From JAXDMK01 sp963765955 (GTDB taxonomy: Bacteria > Actinomycetota > Acidimicrobiia > Acidimicrobiales > AC-14): 64,000 nt of DNA. The stretch spans positions 15,091 to 79,090 of the forward strand of contig CAVXYA010000001.1 in assembly GCA_963765955.1 (NCBI GenBank), written 5' to 3'. The position numbers and the translations under genes are program-made. Positions 1 through 7,543 of this stretch are shown piece after piece. The first letter of the stretch is position 1; every line of letters begins with the position of its first letter. The notes below the pieces were generated by a model, which made no database searches, had not been told where the DNA came from, and worked only from the letters and a program-made list of their open reading frames with translations.

Positions 1-735
1 ACGTCCCCGACTGTGCATGAGTTCATTGCCGAGCTGTGGGGCGACGGACCGGAGCCGGTGGACTCGTACCCGCTCACCGTCGGGATCCGCACCGTCGAGG
101 TCGACGGAAACCGGTTCCTCATCAACGGCGAGCCCTTCTACTTCCGCGGTTTCGGGATGCACGAGGACAGCCCCATCCGGGGGAAGGGCCACGACGACGT
201 CACGATGGTCCACGACTTCGCCCTCCTGGACTGGCTCGGCGCGAACTCGTTCCACACGTCGCACTACCCCTACGCCGAAGAGGTCCTCGACTACGCCGAT
301 CGGCACGGGATCGTCGTCATCGACGAGACCCCCGCTGTCGGGCTGAACATGGGGCTCGCCGGCGGGATCTTCGGAGCCCAGGGTTTCACCACCTTCTCCG
401 AGGATACGATCAACGCCACGACCCAGGAGGCGCACCGTGACGCGATCCGGGAGCCGATCGCACGCGACAAGAACCACCCCAGTGTCGTGATCTGGAGCAT
501 CGCCAACGAACCGGAATCCGACACCCCCGCCTCACGCGACTACTTCGCGCCGCTCGCCGAGCTCGCCCGGGAGCTCGACCCCTCCCGGGCAGTCGGATTC
601 GTCAATGTCATGCTCGCCCCCGCTGACAAGGACGTCGTGGTCGCGACGCGCCACACAGGCATGACCCCGAGGCGTCGTAGCCGCTCACCACATCGTCCCC
701 GTCGCCGTAGAGCTCCGGGGTCGCCAACCAGCTGA
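1..735 (+). pseudogene. Beta-glucuronidase (GH2) fragment, cut by window edge and broken at 3' end
   Basis: The frame is open from base 1, so the gene begins outside the window. The readable part is the end of the GH2 beta-sandwich and the start of the TIM barrel. It shows GIRTVEVDG, FYFRGFGMHEDS, a TSHYPY segment and VVIWSIANEPES, whose Glu in NEPES is the family acid/base residue. Similarity to beta-glucuronidases holds up to about base 640 (PADKDVV). After that the frame becomes Arg/Pro-rich and stops, where the family continues for over 150 residues with the nucleophile Glu. No other frame restores the family, so this looks like a true break, not one indel. The intact enzyme would remove glucuronic acid from conjugates. 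Confidence 0.8.
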
Positions 736-861
736 CCTGATCCGTCCATTTCCCCGCAGAATCAGCGCGCTCCACGGCTCGTTTCTACCAGACTGGCCTG
801 TGACGAGGATCGGGTGCAGGATCCTGAACGCAGGACGCCCGACGTCCCCAGGGAGGTTCTA

Positions 862-878
862 AAAAGCCTCTGGCTTTT
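862..878 (+). terminator. Short hairpin with T-run, terminator-like
   Basis: AAAAGCC and GGCTTTT form a perfect 7-bp stem around a 3-nt loop. The T-run on the 3' side gives the form of a small intrinsic terminator, with its A-run making it usable on the other strand too. It lies downstream of the broken glucuronidase. The stem is short, so function is not certain. Confidence 0.4.
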
Positions 879-904
879 GCGGGGATAAGGGTGATTATCC
901 CCGC
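879..904. repeat. Perfect 10-bp inverted repeat
   Basis: GCGGGGATAA and TTATCCCCGC flank a 6-nt loop. It starts one base after the preceding hairpin and has no T-tract. It could be an operator, a recombination arm or part of a double terminator; the sequence does not decide. Confidence 0.5.
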
Positions 905-1232
905 ATTCCCCGGAGCAGGCGTGAAGCCTCATGGTGATCGAGATTCAAACGCCGGAAAACCCTCTCTGCCGGGGTCGGGCCTCCCAGACCCTCGGACCCG
1001 TCGGACTCGATCACAGCGGAGACGTTCTACTCCTGGAGTTCTGCACTCCGCGCAGGCGCGGGGCCACGGGACGCACCTCAGTCCAGCGACGTCCGGTGCG
1101 GGCCTCCGCCGTTCTCGAACACCTATTTGTTCGATGGACTCTTCGTTCCATTCATACGGGAAAAGGCCAGAGCTACAGGAACGGCGCAGGGGCTCACGCC
1201 GATCGACGAAGTGGCGCCTTCTGTTCGCCCGT

Positions 1233-1574
1233 TCAGAGGCTCAGGACGAGGCGCAAGCCGCGATCAATCTCGGCTAGCCGTTCGCGACCCAATCGACCGA
1301 TTCGCTGTCCGAGCAAGGCCCGATCGATGGTGAGCACCTGCGACACGTTGACCACCGATGGCATGGTGAGCCCCGCCGTTCCCGACGGCAGAGCGACGTT
1401 GCCCGGGGCAGCCGCCAGGCGCTGGTTGGACGTGATGGCAGCGACGATCACCGTCGAGATGCGGCTGCGGTTGAAGCGGTCGGACGACACCAGCAGCCCA
1501 GGCCGCCGGTAGCCAGGCGCCGATCCGACCGGATCCCCAAAGTCGATCCACCAGATATCGCCGCGGCTCACCAC
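1233..1574 (-). CDS. MazF/PemK-family toxin endoribonuclease
   Basis: 113 residues, the usual MazF length. The N-terminus shows the family pattern RGDIWWIDFG followed by RRPGLLVSS, and a central VIVAAITS strand typical of the SH3-like barrel. MazF toxins cut single-stranded mRNA in the cytoplasm until bound by the antitoxin. The GTG start overlaps the end of the upstream antitoxin gene by 7 nt, the usual antitoxin-first layout, so translation is likely coupled. First of two MazF-type modules in the window; it is clearly diverged from the second at 5474-5788. Confidence 0.88.
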   Translation of the reverse strand: MVSRGDIWWIDFGDPVGSAPGYRRPGLLVSSDRFNRSRISTVIVAAITSNQRLAAAPGNVALPSGTAGLTMPSVVNVSQVLTIDRALLGQRIGRLGRERLAEIDRGLRLVLSL

Positions 1575-1813
1575 TCCCAGTCGCCGCTGTCGATCAACGC
1601 CCGCCCCACTGCGCGACCGGATCCTTCAGACCCTGATGAGTTGGCCGTGACGGCAAGCGCGTCGAGCGCGGCGGTGACCGCATCCTCGTCATGCGCCAAG
1701 AGAAACTCCTCGACGGCTCGTGCATACAGCTGGGACCGCTTCAGACCCAGGCGCGCAGCAAACTCCTCGGCACGCTCGTGCAGAGCGTCGGGCACGGACA
1801 CAGCGATCTTCAC
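1568..1813 (-). CDS. MazE-like ribbon-helix-helix antitoxin
   Basis: 81 residues. The N-terminus MKIAVSVPDALHERAEEFA followed by a SRSQLY-like helix is a ribbon-helix-helix DNA-binding domain. The acidic C-terminus ends GDWEW, the kind of tail that blocks a MazF RNA-binding groove; the second MazF antitoxin in this window ends PWEKWW. It neutralises the overlapping toxin and should repress its own promoter. The GTG start lies 6 nt after a TATACT box, so the mRNA is probably leaderless. Confidence 0.82.
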   Translation of the reverse strand: MKIAVSVPDALHERAEEFAARLGLKRSQLYARAVEEFLLAHDEDAVTAALDALAVTANSSGSEGSGRAVGRALIDSGDWEW

Positions 1814-1825
1814 GACACGAGTATA
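1814..1825 (-). promoter_or_regulatory. -10 box of the first MazEF-like operon, leaderless start
   Basis: On the minus strand TATACT (1825-1820) is followed by 6 nt and then the GTG start of the antitoxin. A transcript starting about 7 nt after the -10 would begin at the start codon. The same TATACT-6 nt-start arrangement is found at the other MazF module (6040-6051). Confidence 0.55.
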
Positions 1826-1919
1826 ACCGGTACGACTGACGAACTACATGTCATGCCTCGGGCCGCCTTCACTTCGCCGGGAAGCCGGACCGGGGGTCGG
1901 CGCCCGTGCGCCGGTCGGG

Positions 1920-2726
1920 TCATCGTCCGCCGTCGTCGTCCTCCGCCATGCCGGTCGTGGGCGGGCGCCACTCGTCGAGATCGGGCTTCTGGAGCCGCAC
2001 CAGTTCCTCCAGCTGCTGGAGGGCGGGCGACGGATCGATACCGAGCGCCCCGGCCAGATTGGCCCGCAACCGGCCGAAGGCGCGTAGCGCCTCGGCCTGG
2101 CGGTCGGAGCGGTAGAGGGCCAGCATCAGTTGGGCCCAGAGCGGCTCCCGGAGCGGGTAGGAGTCGGCCAGCCGCCGGAGCTCACCCACCACCGTGGCGT
2201 GATGGCCCAGGACCAGCTCGGCCTCGATCCAGTCCTCGACCGCCGCCAGCCGTAGTTCCCGCAGCCGGGTCGCCTCGTCATGAACGAACACCTGGCCCGC
2301 GAAATCGGCGAGCGCGTCGCCCCGCCACAGGCCGAGGGCACTTCCCAGGTGGACCGCCGCCTCCCGCATCGACCCCACCGCCAGTGCGATCCGGCCGGCC
2401 TCGACCAGCCGCTCGAACCGGGCCGCGTCGAGCTCGTCGTCACCGACGTGGAGGACGTAGCCCGGCTCGCGTTCCTCGAGCATCGCCTGGGCGTTGCGTC
2501 CGCCGCGGGCCAGCACCTGGCGGAGGAGGGAGACCTGAACCTGCACCGCCGCCGACGGGTCGGCCGGGAGGTTGCCCGGCCACAGGACCGCGACGATTCG
2601 GTTGGCCGCGACAACCTGGTTGGCGTGCACCAGGAGCAACGCCAGCAGCGCCCGCGGCTGCCGTCCGAGGTCGAGGACGCAGTCGTCGTGAACAACCTCG
2701 AGGGTCCCGAGGACCAGGAACTGCAC
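1920..2726 (-). CDS. SARP-type regulator (winged helix plus BTAD)
   Basis: 268 residues with the short SARP plan seen in DnrI/RedD/AfsR N-termini. Residues 1 to about 95 form an OmpR-like winged helix (FLVLGTLEVV, RQPRALLALLLVHANQVV, then VSLLRQVL). Residues of about 97 to 245 form the BTAD bacterial transcriptional activator domain, ending AFGRLRANLAGALGIDPSP. There is no ATPase or TPR extension. SARPs activate nearby secondary-metabolite or stress genes by binding direct repeats near -35. No biosynthetic cluster adjoins it here, so the target is unknown. Its GTG start is 6 nt after TAGACT, again leaderless. Confidence 0.85.
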   Translation of the reverse strand: MQFLVLGTLEVVHDDCVLDLGRQPRALLALLLVHANQVVAANRIVAVLWPGNLPADPSAAVQVQVSLLRQVLARGGRNAQAMLEEREPGYVLHVGDDELDAARFERLVEAGRIALAVGSMREAAVHLGSALGLWRGDALADFAGQVFVHDEATRLRELRLAAVEDWIEAELVLGHHATVVGELRRLADSYPLREPLWAQLMLALYRSDRQAEALRAFGRLRANLAGALGIDPSPALQQLEELVRLQKPDLDEWRPPTTGMAEDDDGGR

Positions 2727-2749
2727 CGCGGAAGTCTAGGCGTACGCCT
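2727..2749 (-). promoter_or_regulatory. SARP gene promoter: TAGACT box and 12-bp palindrome
   Basis: On the minus strand TAGACT (2738-2733) is followed by 6 nt and the GTG start at 2726. A perfect palindrome AGGCGTACGCCT spans 2738-2749, touching the upstream edge of the -10 box. It is well placed to act as an operator, perhaps for autoregulation. Confidence 0.5.
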
Positions 2750-2898
2750 CAGCTCTGAAAGCGTTACACCTCATTTCAATGGCTCTCGGGCCACATGGGT
2801 AGTACGTCGACAACTGCGGACGAGGATCGTTGCTTACAGCAGCCGCGAACAGAGCCGGGGGGAGGGGCGGACGACCACCGGCGCGATCCAAGATCGAG

Positions 2899-2916
2899 TG
2901 ATGTAACCTTACATCA
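2899..2916 (+). promoter_or_regulatory. Operator-like palindrome overlapping the VapB start codon
   Basis: TGATGTAA-CC-TTACATCA is a perfect 8-bp inverted repeat with a 2-bp centre. Its last base is the A of the antitoxin ATG. A site here would block both RNA polymerase and the ribosome start, which suits autorepression by the VapBC complex. The half-site core GATGTA recurs at the next VapBC operon (4599-4618). Confidence 0.6.
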
Positions 2917-3167
2917 TGCTGCGAACGCAGATTTCACTCACCGAAGAGGAGCGACGCGCCCTCGACGAGGCGTCCGCTCGGACCGGCCGGTCGATTTCGG
3001 CCCTCATCAGAGACGCTGTTGATGCCTTCTACTGCTCCGAACACTCCCTCGAAGGCGACCTCGAAGTCATGCGCCGGGCGTTCGGATCGTGGAGGTCACG
3101 CGAGATCGATGGCGCCGATTGGGTCGAGCAGCTGCGTTCTGGAGGCCGCCTGGCGGACGGCGAGTGA
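2916..3167 (+). CDS. VapB-like ribbon-helix-helix antitoxin
   Basis: 83 residues. MLRTQISLTEEERRALDEAS followed by TGRSISALIRDAVDAFY is a CopG/Arc-type ribbon-helix-helix domain. The second half, rich in acidic residues and Arg/Trp, should wrap the toxin. The ATG lies inside a palindromic operator. The stop overlaps the toxin GTG by 4 nt (GTGA), so the two proteins are translated in a coupled way. Confidence 0.85.
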   Translation: MLRTQISLTEEERRALDEASARTGRSISALIRDAVDAFYCSEHSLEGDLEVMRRAFGSWRSREIDGADWVEQLRSGGRLADGE

Positions 3168-3541
3168 CCGCCCTGGTCGACACTTCGGTCCTGATTGACT
3201 ACCTCCGTGGCCACGCGGGCGCGGCCGACCTCCTCGAGAGGGCGCGAGCATCCGGGATCTTGCATGCGAGCGAGATCACCCGCGCCGAGGTCCTGGCCGG
3301 CATGCATGAGGAGGAGGAGGCGCCAACGAGGTCGCTGTTCTCTACGCTCGCCTGGCACGACGTCGATGCAGTTGTCGCGGAGCAAGCTGGGGTGCTTGGG
3401 CGACAGTGGCTAACGAGCCATCGTGGCATCGACAGCGCCGATCTCGCGATTGCCGCGACTGTCATCCTGATCGGCGGGGAGTTGCTCACATTGAACGTGC
3501 GCCATTTTCCAATGTTCCCCGAATTACGCCGGCCGTACTGA
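3164..3541 (+). CDS. VapC PIN-domain toxin ribonuclease
   Basis: The start is the GTG at 3164, which overlaps the antitoxin stop as GTGA and gives 125 residues, normal for VapC. The PIN pattern is complete: VDTSVLIDYL (first Asp), RAEVLAG (Glu), IDSADLAIAA (Asp) and TLNVRHFPMF at the end. These acidic residues bind Mg2+ for RNA cleavage, usually of tRNA or rRNA. The same ending (LNVKHFPMF) occurs in the VapC at 4868-5257, so these two modules are related paralogs. Confidence 0.87.
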   Translation: MTALVDTSVLIDYLRGHAGAADLLERARASGILHASEITRAEVLAGMHEEEEAPTRSLFSTLAWHDVDAVVAEQAGVLGRQWLTSHRGIDSADLAIAATVILIGGELLTLNVRHFPMFPELRRPY

Positions 3542-3636
3542 CCGGCGCACGTCAACACCCGGGCGGTGAAAACCTCGAGTCCGAAGCAAATGCGCAGCTT
3601 CGTATAGCTAGGCGACGAGATCGCGCTGCAGAACGA

Positions 3637-4395
3637 TCAGCCGGCGACCCGTAGCAGGAGTGCGTCGATCTGGGCCCGGGTGATCTCGAAGGGCCGATGC
3701 TCGGACACGGGGTGGACCATCAGGTTGCCGTTGGCATTCCACCCGACCAGGGACAGGTCGCCGAGTTGGACGAGGAACCGGCCGTCGGCGTCGGTGAGGC
3801 GCACGTCCGGGATCCCGGGAGCGGCGTCGCCGAAGTCCCATGGTCCTCGACGGTCGAAGCGCTGCGTCGCGATCAGGGCCCCGTCAGGCGACGGCCCCGC
3901 GCCCCAGGATCGGTCCTGTCCGACGTCGGCTGGCGGGCGTTCGCAATCGTCGGCGGCGAACTGCCAGTCGGGGGCGGAGGCGCTGAACGCCTCCACACAC
4001 TCGCCGAAATACTCCTCGGCGCTGAACCACAGCGTGCTCGCATCCCTCCAGCCGACGTCCCTGATTCGTGCGTTGCCCTCCCGCCGCAGGAACCGCCCCG
4101 CCTCGGTGCCCCGGGCCCTGTCGATGACCAGCACCGTCTGGTCCCCCGAGAACTCGGCTGGCTTGCGGATCACAGCCGAGAACACCCCGTCGGGGCTGGA
4201 CGAGTGGAAGAAGTCGAACACGCTGCCAAGCAGGGGCGTGCTGATGCGGATCCCGTCCGGGTTCCGCATCCTGGCCTGGAGGCGGGAACCGGCGGCACAG
4301 GTGCCCACCAGGCCGATCGTCGCCACCAGCAGCCCGACGCTTACCATCCGCCGGGCCCGCTCGGGCCCTCCCACCCGGCGCACGACGGCTCGCAT
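3637..4395 (-). CDS. Membrane-anchored beta-propeller-like protein, function unknown
   Basis: I do not recognise a named family. With the ATG at 4395 the protein has 252 residues: a basic start, a hydrophobic segment (MVSVGLLVATIGLVGTCA) that could be a signal anchor or a lipoprotein signal, then an outside domain. The outside part has short repeating motifs such as SPDGVFSAVI and SPDGALIATQ, and several Asp-Gly turns. These recall TolB/WD40-like propeller blades. An earlier ATG at 4473 is possible but adds a Pro/Arg-rich stretch. It sits between two VapBC modules and points toward the first. Confidence 0.55.
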   Translation of the reverse strand: MRAVVRRVGGPERARRMVSVGLLVATIGLVGTCAAGSRLQARMRNPDGIRISTPLLGSVFDFFHSSSPDGVFSAVIRKPAEFSGDQTVLVIDRARGTEAGRFLRREGNARIRDVGWRDASTLWFSAEEYFGECVEAFSASAPDWQFAADDCERPPADVGQDRSWGAGPSPDGALIATQRFDRRGPWDFGDAAPGIPDVRLTDADGRFLVQLGDLSLVGWNANGNLMVHPVSEHRPFEITRAQIDALLLRVAG

Positions 4396-4598
4396 GCCCG
4401 TGGACCGTACCGGGCATGGTCGGCCAGACACTCTGGGCGCACCGAATCCTCGCGACACCCACATGCGGCCCACAAGGGAGGCCGGACCCTCGGCTCGACT
4501 GTGCAGAAGTCGGGCGTTTCACGGCGTCAGGAAAACTGACAGTGGCCTTCCGGGCCGCTAGGCCCTTAGGGTTGGCGGCTCGGGCCGCCTCCTCGATG

Positions 4599-4618
4599 TG
4601 ATGTATAATCTGATGTAT
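4599..4618 (+). promoter_or_regulatory. Direct repeat with TATAAT box at the second VapBC operon
   Basis: TGATGTAT occurs twice, at 4599-4606 and 4611-4618. A consensus TATAAT (4604-4609) lies between them, 7 nt before the ATG at 4617. The second copy overlaps the start codon. The transcript is probably leaderless, and the repeats are likely antitoxin binding half-sites. Confidence 0.6.
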
Positions 4619-4871
4619 GCGACGAACAAACATTTACCTTGCGGATGACCAGTGCTCAGCGCTGGACGAACTCGCACGGTCGAGCGGCATCTCGCGAGCC
4701 GAGGCCATCCGGCGCCTGATCGACCAAGCCATCGCGTCCGACAGCCGCGACCTCCAGGGTGATCTGGCGGCGATCGAGGAGTCGTTCGCGACCCTCGGTG
4801 AGGATGATGTGGTGTTCGATCGAGGCGTGGACGAACGAGCGCGTCACCTGAACGCAATCGCAGCGAAGTGA
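4617..4871 (+). CDS. VapB-like ribbon-helix-helix antitoxin
   Basis: 84 residues. RRTNIYLADDQCSALDELA followed by GISRAEAIRRLIDQAI matches the ribbon-helix-helix fold. The tail is acidic (GEDDVVFDRGVDE) and should bind the toxin. The ATG is only 7 nt after TATAAT. The stop overlaps the toxin start by 4 nt (GTGA). Its N-terminus is close in style to the antitoxin at 2916, in line with related VapC partners. Confidence 0.85.
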   Translation: MRRTNIYLADDQCSALDELARSSGISRAEAIRRLIDQAIASDSRDLQGDLAAIEESFATLGEDDVVFDRGVDERARHLNAIAAK

Positions 4872-5257
4872 TTCTTGTCGACACCGATGTGCTGATCGCT
4901 CACCTACGCGGCATCGAGGCGGCGCGGGATTGGTTGGTTGCGGCCCGAACGGAAGCGGGTGGCCCCTTGGCAGCAAGCGTCGTGACTGCCACCGAGATCC
5001 TGGGCGGGATGCGCTCGCCCGAACGAACCGCAGTGGCACGCCTCTTCGCGACCCTCCGCCTCCAGCCCGTGACCGAGGTGGTCGCCCGCCGGGCTGGTGA
5101 GCTCATGCGGGAGTACCGACGTTCACACGCGACCATCGGCCTCGGCGACTACCTCGTCGCGGCAACCGCGAAGGTCCAGGGTCTCGCGCTCGCTACCTTG
5201 AACGTGAAGCATTTCCCGATGTTCGAGGAATTGCGCCCGCCTTTCCGGCTCGGGTGA
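4868..5257 (+). CDS. VapC PIN-domain toxin ribonuclease
   Basis: 129 residues from a GTG start. The PIN motifs are VDTDVLIAHL, TATEILGGM, GLGDYLVAATA and TLNVKHFPMF, giving the Asp/Glu/Asp set needed for metal-dependent RNA cleavage. The Asp in LGDYLVA replaces the SADLAIA form of the first VapC. Length and ending match the 3164-3541 toxin, but sequence identity is low enough that each likely has its own antitoxin specificity. Confidence 0.87.
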   Translation: MILVDTDVLIAHLRGIEAARDWLVAARTEAGGPLAASVVTATEILGGMRSPERTAVARLFATLRLQPVTEVVARRAGELMREYRRSHATIGLGDYLVAATAKVQGLALATLNVKHFPMFEELRPPFRLG

Positions 5258-5291
5258 CCGTCCGATCGCAGAGCGAGCTAAGGCTGACTTT

Positions 5292-5335
5292 ACATAACCA
5301 GGATTATGGGCGGTCAATCGAGGAGCCAGTTATGT
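5292..5335. repeat. Spaced inverted repeat ACATAAC / GTTATGT
   Basis: In the gap between VapC and the second MazF module, ACATAAC (5292-5298) and GTTATGT (5329-5335) form a 7-bp inverted pair 30 nt apart. The stretch is AT-richer than its surroundings. It could be a recombinase arm or a regulator site. The rest of 5258-5473 holds no gene. Confidence 0.3.
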
Positions 5336-5473
5336 TCGCGCTGCAAGCCGTGTGGTGACGTGAAGCCCCCCGATGTCAGTGGATGCGCGGCTCACGGCGC
5401 TCCCGGACGGACCCCTGAAGACCAGCCGCTCAGGACTGCGTCAGTGGTTGTTCGGCCGTGGTGCGGGCCGAGG

Positions 5474-5788
5474 TCAGCAGTCGAGGGTTGTGCCGGCAGT
5501 TTGGCAGATGTCGCGCGAGCGATCAGGACCTAACGCGCCTATCCGGTGAACGAGCATAGCCTTGGGGAACGGCTGGAGATTGTCGAAGGTGGCGACCGAT
5601 TGCTGCGGGAGACCCTCGGCCTTGCCAAGAGGTAGCTCGCTGGGAATACCGCGAATGCGGCTGGTTACCGGCGCGACGAGGACCCGCTGCATCACGCGGT
5701 TGGCGCCATCTCGGCTCACCACGAGAAAGGGTCGGCCCTTCTCCTCCGGAGTCTCGCCCCACCACACCTCGCCTCTGGCTACCACCAC
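5474..5788 (-). CDS. MazF/PemK-family toxin endoribonuclease
   Basis: 104 residues. RGEVWWGETPEEKGRPFLVVSRD, VLVAPVTSRIRGIPSELPLG and VATFDNLQPFPK are the characteristic MazF segments, including the Arg-Gly turn and the TSRIRG loop that hold the RNA site. The GTG start overlaps the antitoxin end by 10 nt. The C-terminus runs to a Cys and looks complete. Confidence 0.87.
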   Translation of the reverse strand: MVVARGEVWWGETPEEKGRPFLVVSRDGANRVMQRVLVAPVTSRIRGIPSELPLGKAEGLPQQSVATFDNLQPFPKAMLVHRIGALGPDRSRDICQTAGTTLDC

Positions 5789-6039
5789 TTCTCCCAGGGT
5801 TCGTCATCGATCGCCAGTGTCGCCAGGCGCTTCGCCTCCGCCAGCTCGCTCTCGGATTCCGGGGCCTGTCGATAGCCGTTGGCGTACGCCTCATCGAGGG
5901 CATCTCGTCGCTGCCCTGAGACGATCATCTCCACAGCCCGCCGAACGGCAGACGAGCGGCTCGCGAACAGCCCCTGCGCAACGAGCTCGTCCAGTTCGCG
6001 CACGAGGCCATCTGGCAGCTTCACCGCAATCTGCGTCAT
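5779..6039 (-). CDS. MazE-like ribbon-helix-helix antitoxin
   Basis: 86 residues. MTQIAVKLPDGLVRELDELV followed by SRSSAVRRAVEMIV is a CopG-type ribbon-helix-helix domain. The tail ends in PWEKWW, comparable to GDWEW of the first MazF antitoxin, and probably fills the toxin active-site groove. The ATG lies 6 nt after TATACT, so translation is likely leaderless. Toxin follows with a 10-nt overlap. Confidence 0.83.
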   Translation of the reverse strand: MTQIAVKLPDGLVRELDELVAQGLFASRSSAVRRAVEMIVSGQRRDALDEAYANGYRQAPESESELAEAKRLATLAIDDEPWEKWW

Positions 6040-6051
6040 GCATTGAGTATA
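6040..6051 (-). promoter_or_regulatory. -10 box of the second MazEF-like operon, leaderless start
   Basis: On the minus strand TATACT (6051-6046) is followed by 6 nt and the ATG at 6039. The arrangement is the same as at 1814-1825. Confidence 0.55.
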
Positions 6052-6195
6052 CCGTCGGGTAATGCTAGCCCTCGGCGGCTTCGCCGGCCGACTGGCGCTC
6101 TATGGCTACGACCTGTGCCGTGAGGGTGGACTCAAGGCGGGGATCGGATGTACTGGTTCCAGTTTTCGTCGTGTTCTCGGTGCCTTCGAGGCCTG

Positions 6196-6999
6196 TCAGC
6201 GGGCCCGGTCCCACTCCTCCAGCCGCGCCGCTGTCTCCCGGTACCGGACGCCTGGGATGAGGTGCACGCCGGTAAAGGCGCCGCTCTCGGCGACGCGGTG
6301 GGCCAGGTCGCAGGCGAGCTCCACGCCGGCGTTCCTGTCGCTCTCGATGGCGCCCAGCCAGGTGGCGGGGACGTCGATCTCCGGGATGGCGGCGACGAGC
6401 TTGCGGGCCATCGACGCGCTGGGCAGCACCATGACGCCGGCGTACACGTCGCCGTCGAAGGGGACGGCGTCGCGCCACGCGAGCAGCGCGTCCACGTCGA
6501 AGGACACCTGGACGAACAGGAAATCCGCCTCCTGCTTCCAGGCGGGGAGTGGTCGCAGCCGGGTCGTGACGCCCGCCCGGAAGCGGCCGGCGTGGCCCTG
6601 GTGCTCGTCGCTGAACCGCCGCAGTTGCTCGATCATCGACCGGACCGTGAGCTGTCCGGTGCGGGCGCCCGCAACCGGCTCGTCCCCGTACACGAAAAGG
6701 AACTCGTCGACGCCATAGGCGGCTCCGGTCAGGAGGTCGCGTCGGAAGCCAAGCGCGTTCCGGTCGCGGGCGTTGAGACAGGCGATGGCCCGCCCCCCCA
6801 TGCGATCGACCTCGTGGGCAACGGCGACACTCGACACGGTGGCCCGTCCCACGTGGTTGTCGGGGATGAGGTACGCAGAGGCCACCTTGCTGAGCACGCC
6901 GATCTGGTGCCGGACGTGCATCAGGTCGGGCCTGGTGGGCGGCTCGATCTCACAGATCCACTCGAAGGGCCGCCCGCTCATCCAGAGCAGGGTATCCAC
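6196..6999 (-). CDS. Methylenetetrahydrofolate reductase-like protein
   Basis: 267 residues, close to the 270-300 of bacterial MetF TIM barrels. Family-like segments are FEWICEIEPP at the start, NHVGRATVSSVAVA, FLFVYGDEP (the place of the GDPP/GDxP motif), DFLFVQVSFD and GVHLIPGVRY near the end. MetF reduces 5,10-methylene-THF to 5-methyl-THF with FAD. The match is to a divergent branch: several canonical FAD-contact motifs are weak, so a related one-carbon role is possible. It stands alone, same direction as the MazF module downstream. Confidence 0.65.
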   Translation of the reverse strand: MDTLLWMSGRPFEWICEIEPPTRPDLMHVRHQIGVLSKVASAYLIPDNHVGRATVSSVAVAHEVDRMGGRAIACLNARDRNALGFRRDLLTGAAYGVDEFLFVYGDEPVAGARTGQLTVRSMIEQLRRFSDEHQGHAGRFRAGVTTRLRPLPAWKQEADFLFVQVSFDVDALLAWRDAVPFDGDVYAGVMVLPSASMARKLVAAIPEIDVPATWLGAIESDRNAGVELACDLAHRVAESGAFTGVHLIPGVRYRETAARLEEWDRAR

Positions 7000-7150
7000 G
7001 GGGACGGGCGTTGGTGGCTGGTCGTCAAGGTGTAGACGGTGGATGTGTCATTGCCGGACTCCCGAAGACATTCTCTGGCGGTCCGACAACGTCGACCCAG
7101 CTACGGCGCCGCTCGAGGAGGTCTTCGACTTGTGGTGCCCGCGGATGTTC

Positions 7151-7543
7151 TCAGGAAACGACTTCGAACTGGCAGCAGGGGCCGGGCGCGGCCGCAAGGC
7201 GGCCATCGAGGGTGAGGAGCGTGGCGCCCAGGGCCTCCGCCAGCGCGACATAGGCGGCGTCCCAGCCGCGGACCGTCGCCCGTAGAGCCCACACCCGATC
7301 GAGGAGGGGTTGGTGTCCGAACCGCTCCCCCGGCCAGTCCCGGAGATCTTCCACGGCCTGGGCGGCGGCGGTGTCATCGAGCCGCCCAAGCTGGTGGTGA
7401 CGGCGGATGACACTCACCACTTCGACATCGACGACGTGGGGTGCCGCATGATCGGGATCCGCCACCAAGCGTCGCCGGACGCTCTCCGCGAACGTCCCGT
7501 CGACGACGACCTCGTACAGGCATGACGCATCAACCACCAGCAT
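7151..7543 (-). CDS. VapC PIN-domain toxin ribonuclease
   Basis: The ATG at 7543 gives MLVVDASCLYEVVVDG, the expected PIN start, and 130 residues; a longer frame to 7591 would only add an unlike leader. Further motifs are HVVDVEVVSVIRR (Glu), WDAAYVALAEALGATLLTLDGRLA (Asp and the final Asp). This is the type often found with FitA-like antitoxins. The start lies 14 nt inside the antitoxin end. Confidence 0.83.
   Translation of the reverse strand: MLVVDASCLYEVVVDGTFAESVRRRLVADPDHAAPHVVDVEVVSVIRRHHQLGRLDDTAAAQAVEDLRDWPGERFGHQPLLDRVWALRATVRGWDAAYVALAEALGATLLTLDGRLAAAPGPCCQFEVVS

Larger units (their letters stand above)
736..1232. other. Non-coding stretch with gene-fragment debris and two hairpins
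   Basis: No credible complete gene is seen in these roughly 500 bases. On the minus strand about 655-770 reads like coding sequence (motifs such as KWTDQVSW and TPELYGDGD), as if a second gene fragment had been joined in opposite orientation to the broken glucuronidase. I cannot identify that fragment. Two adjacent perfect hairpins lie at 862-904. The remaining part up to the MazF stop codon shows nothing recognisable. Confidence 0.5.
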
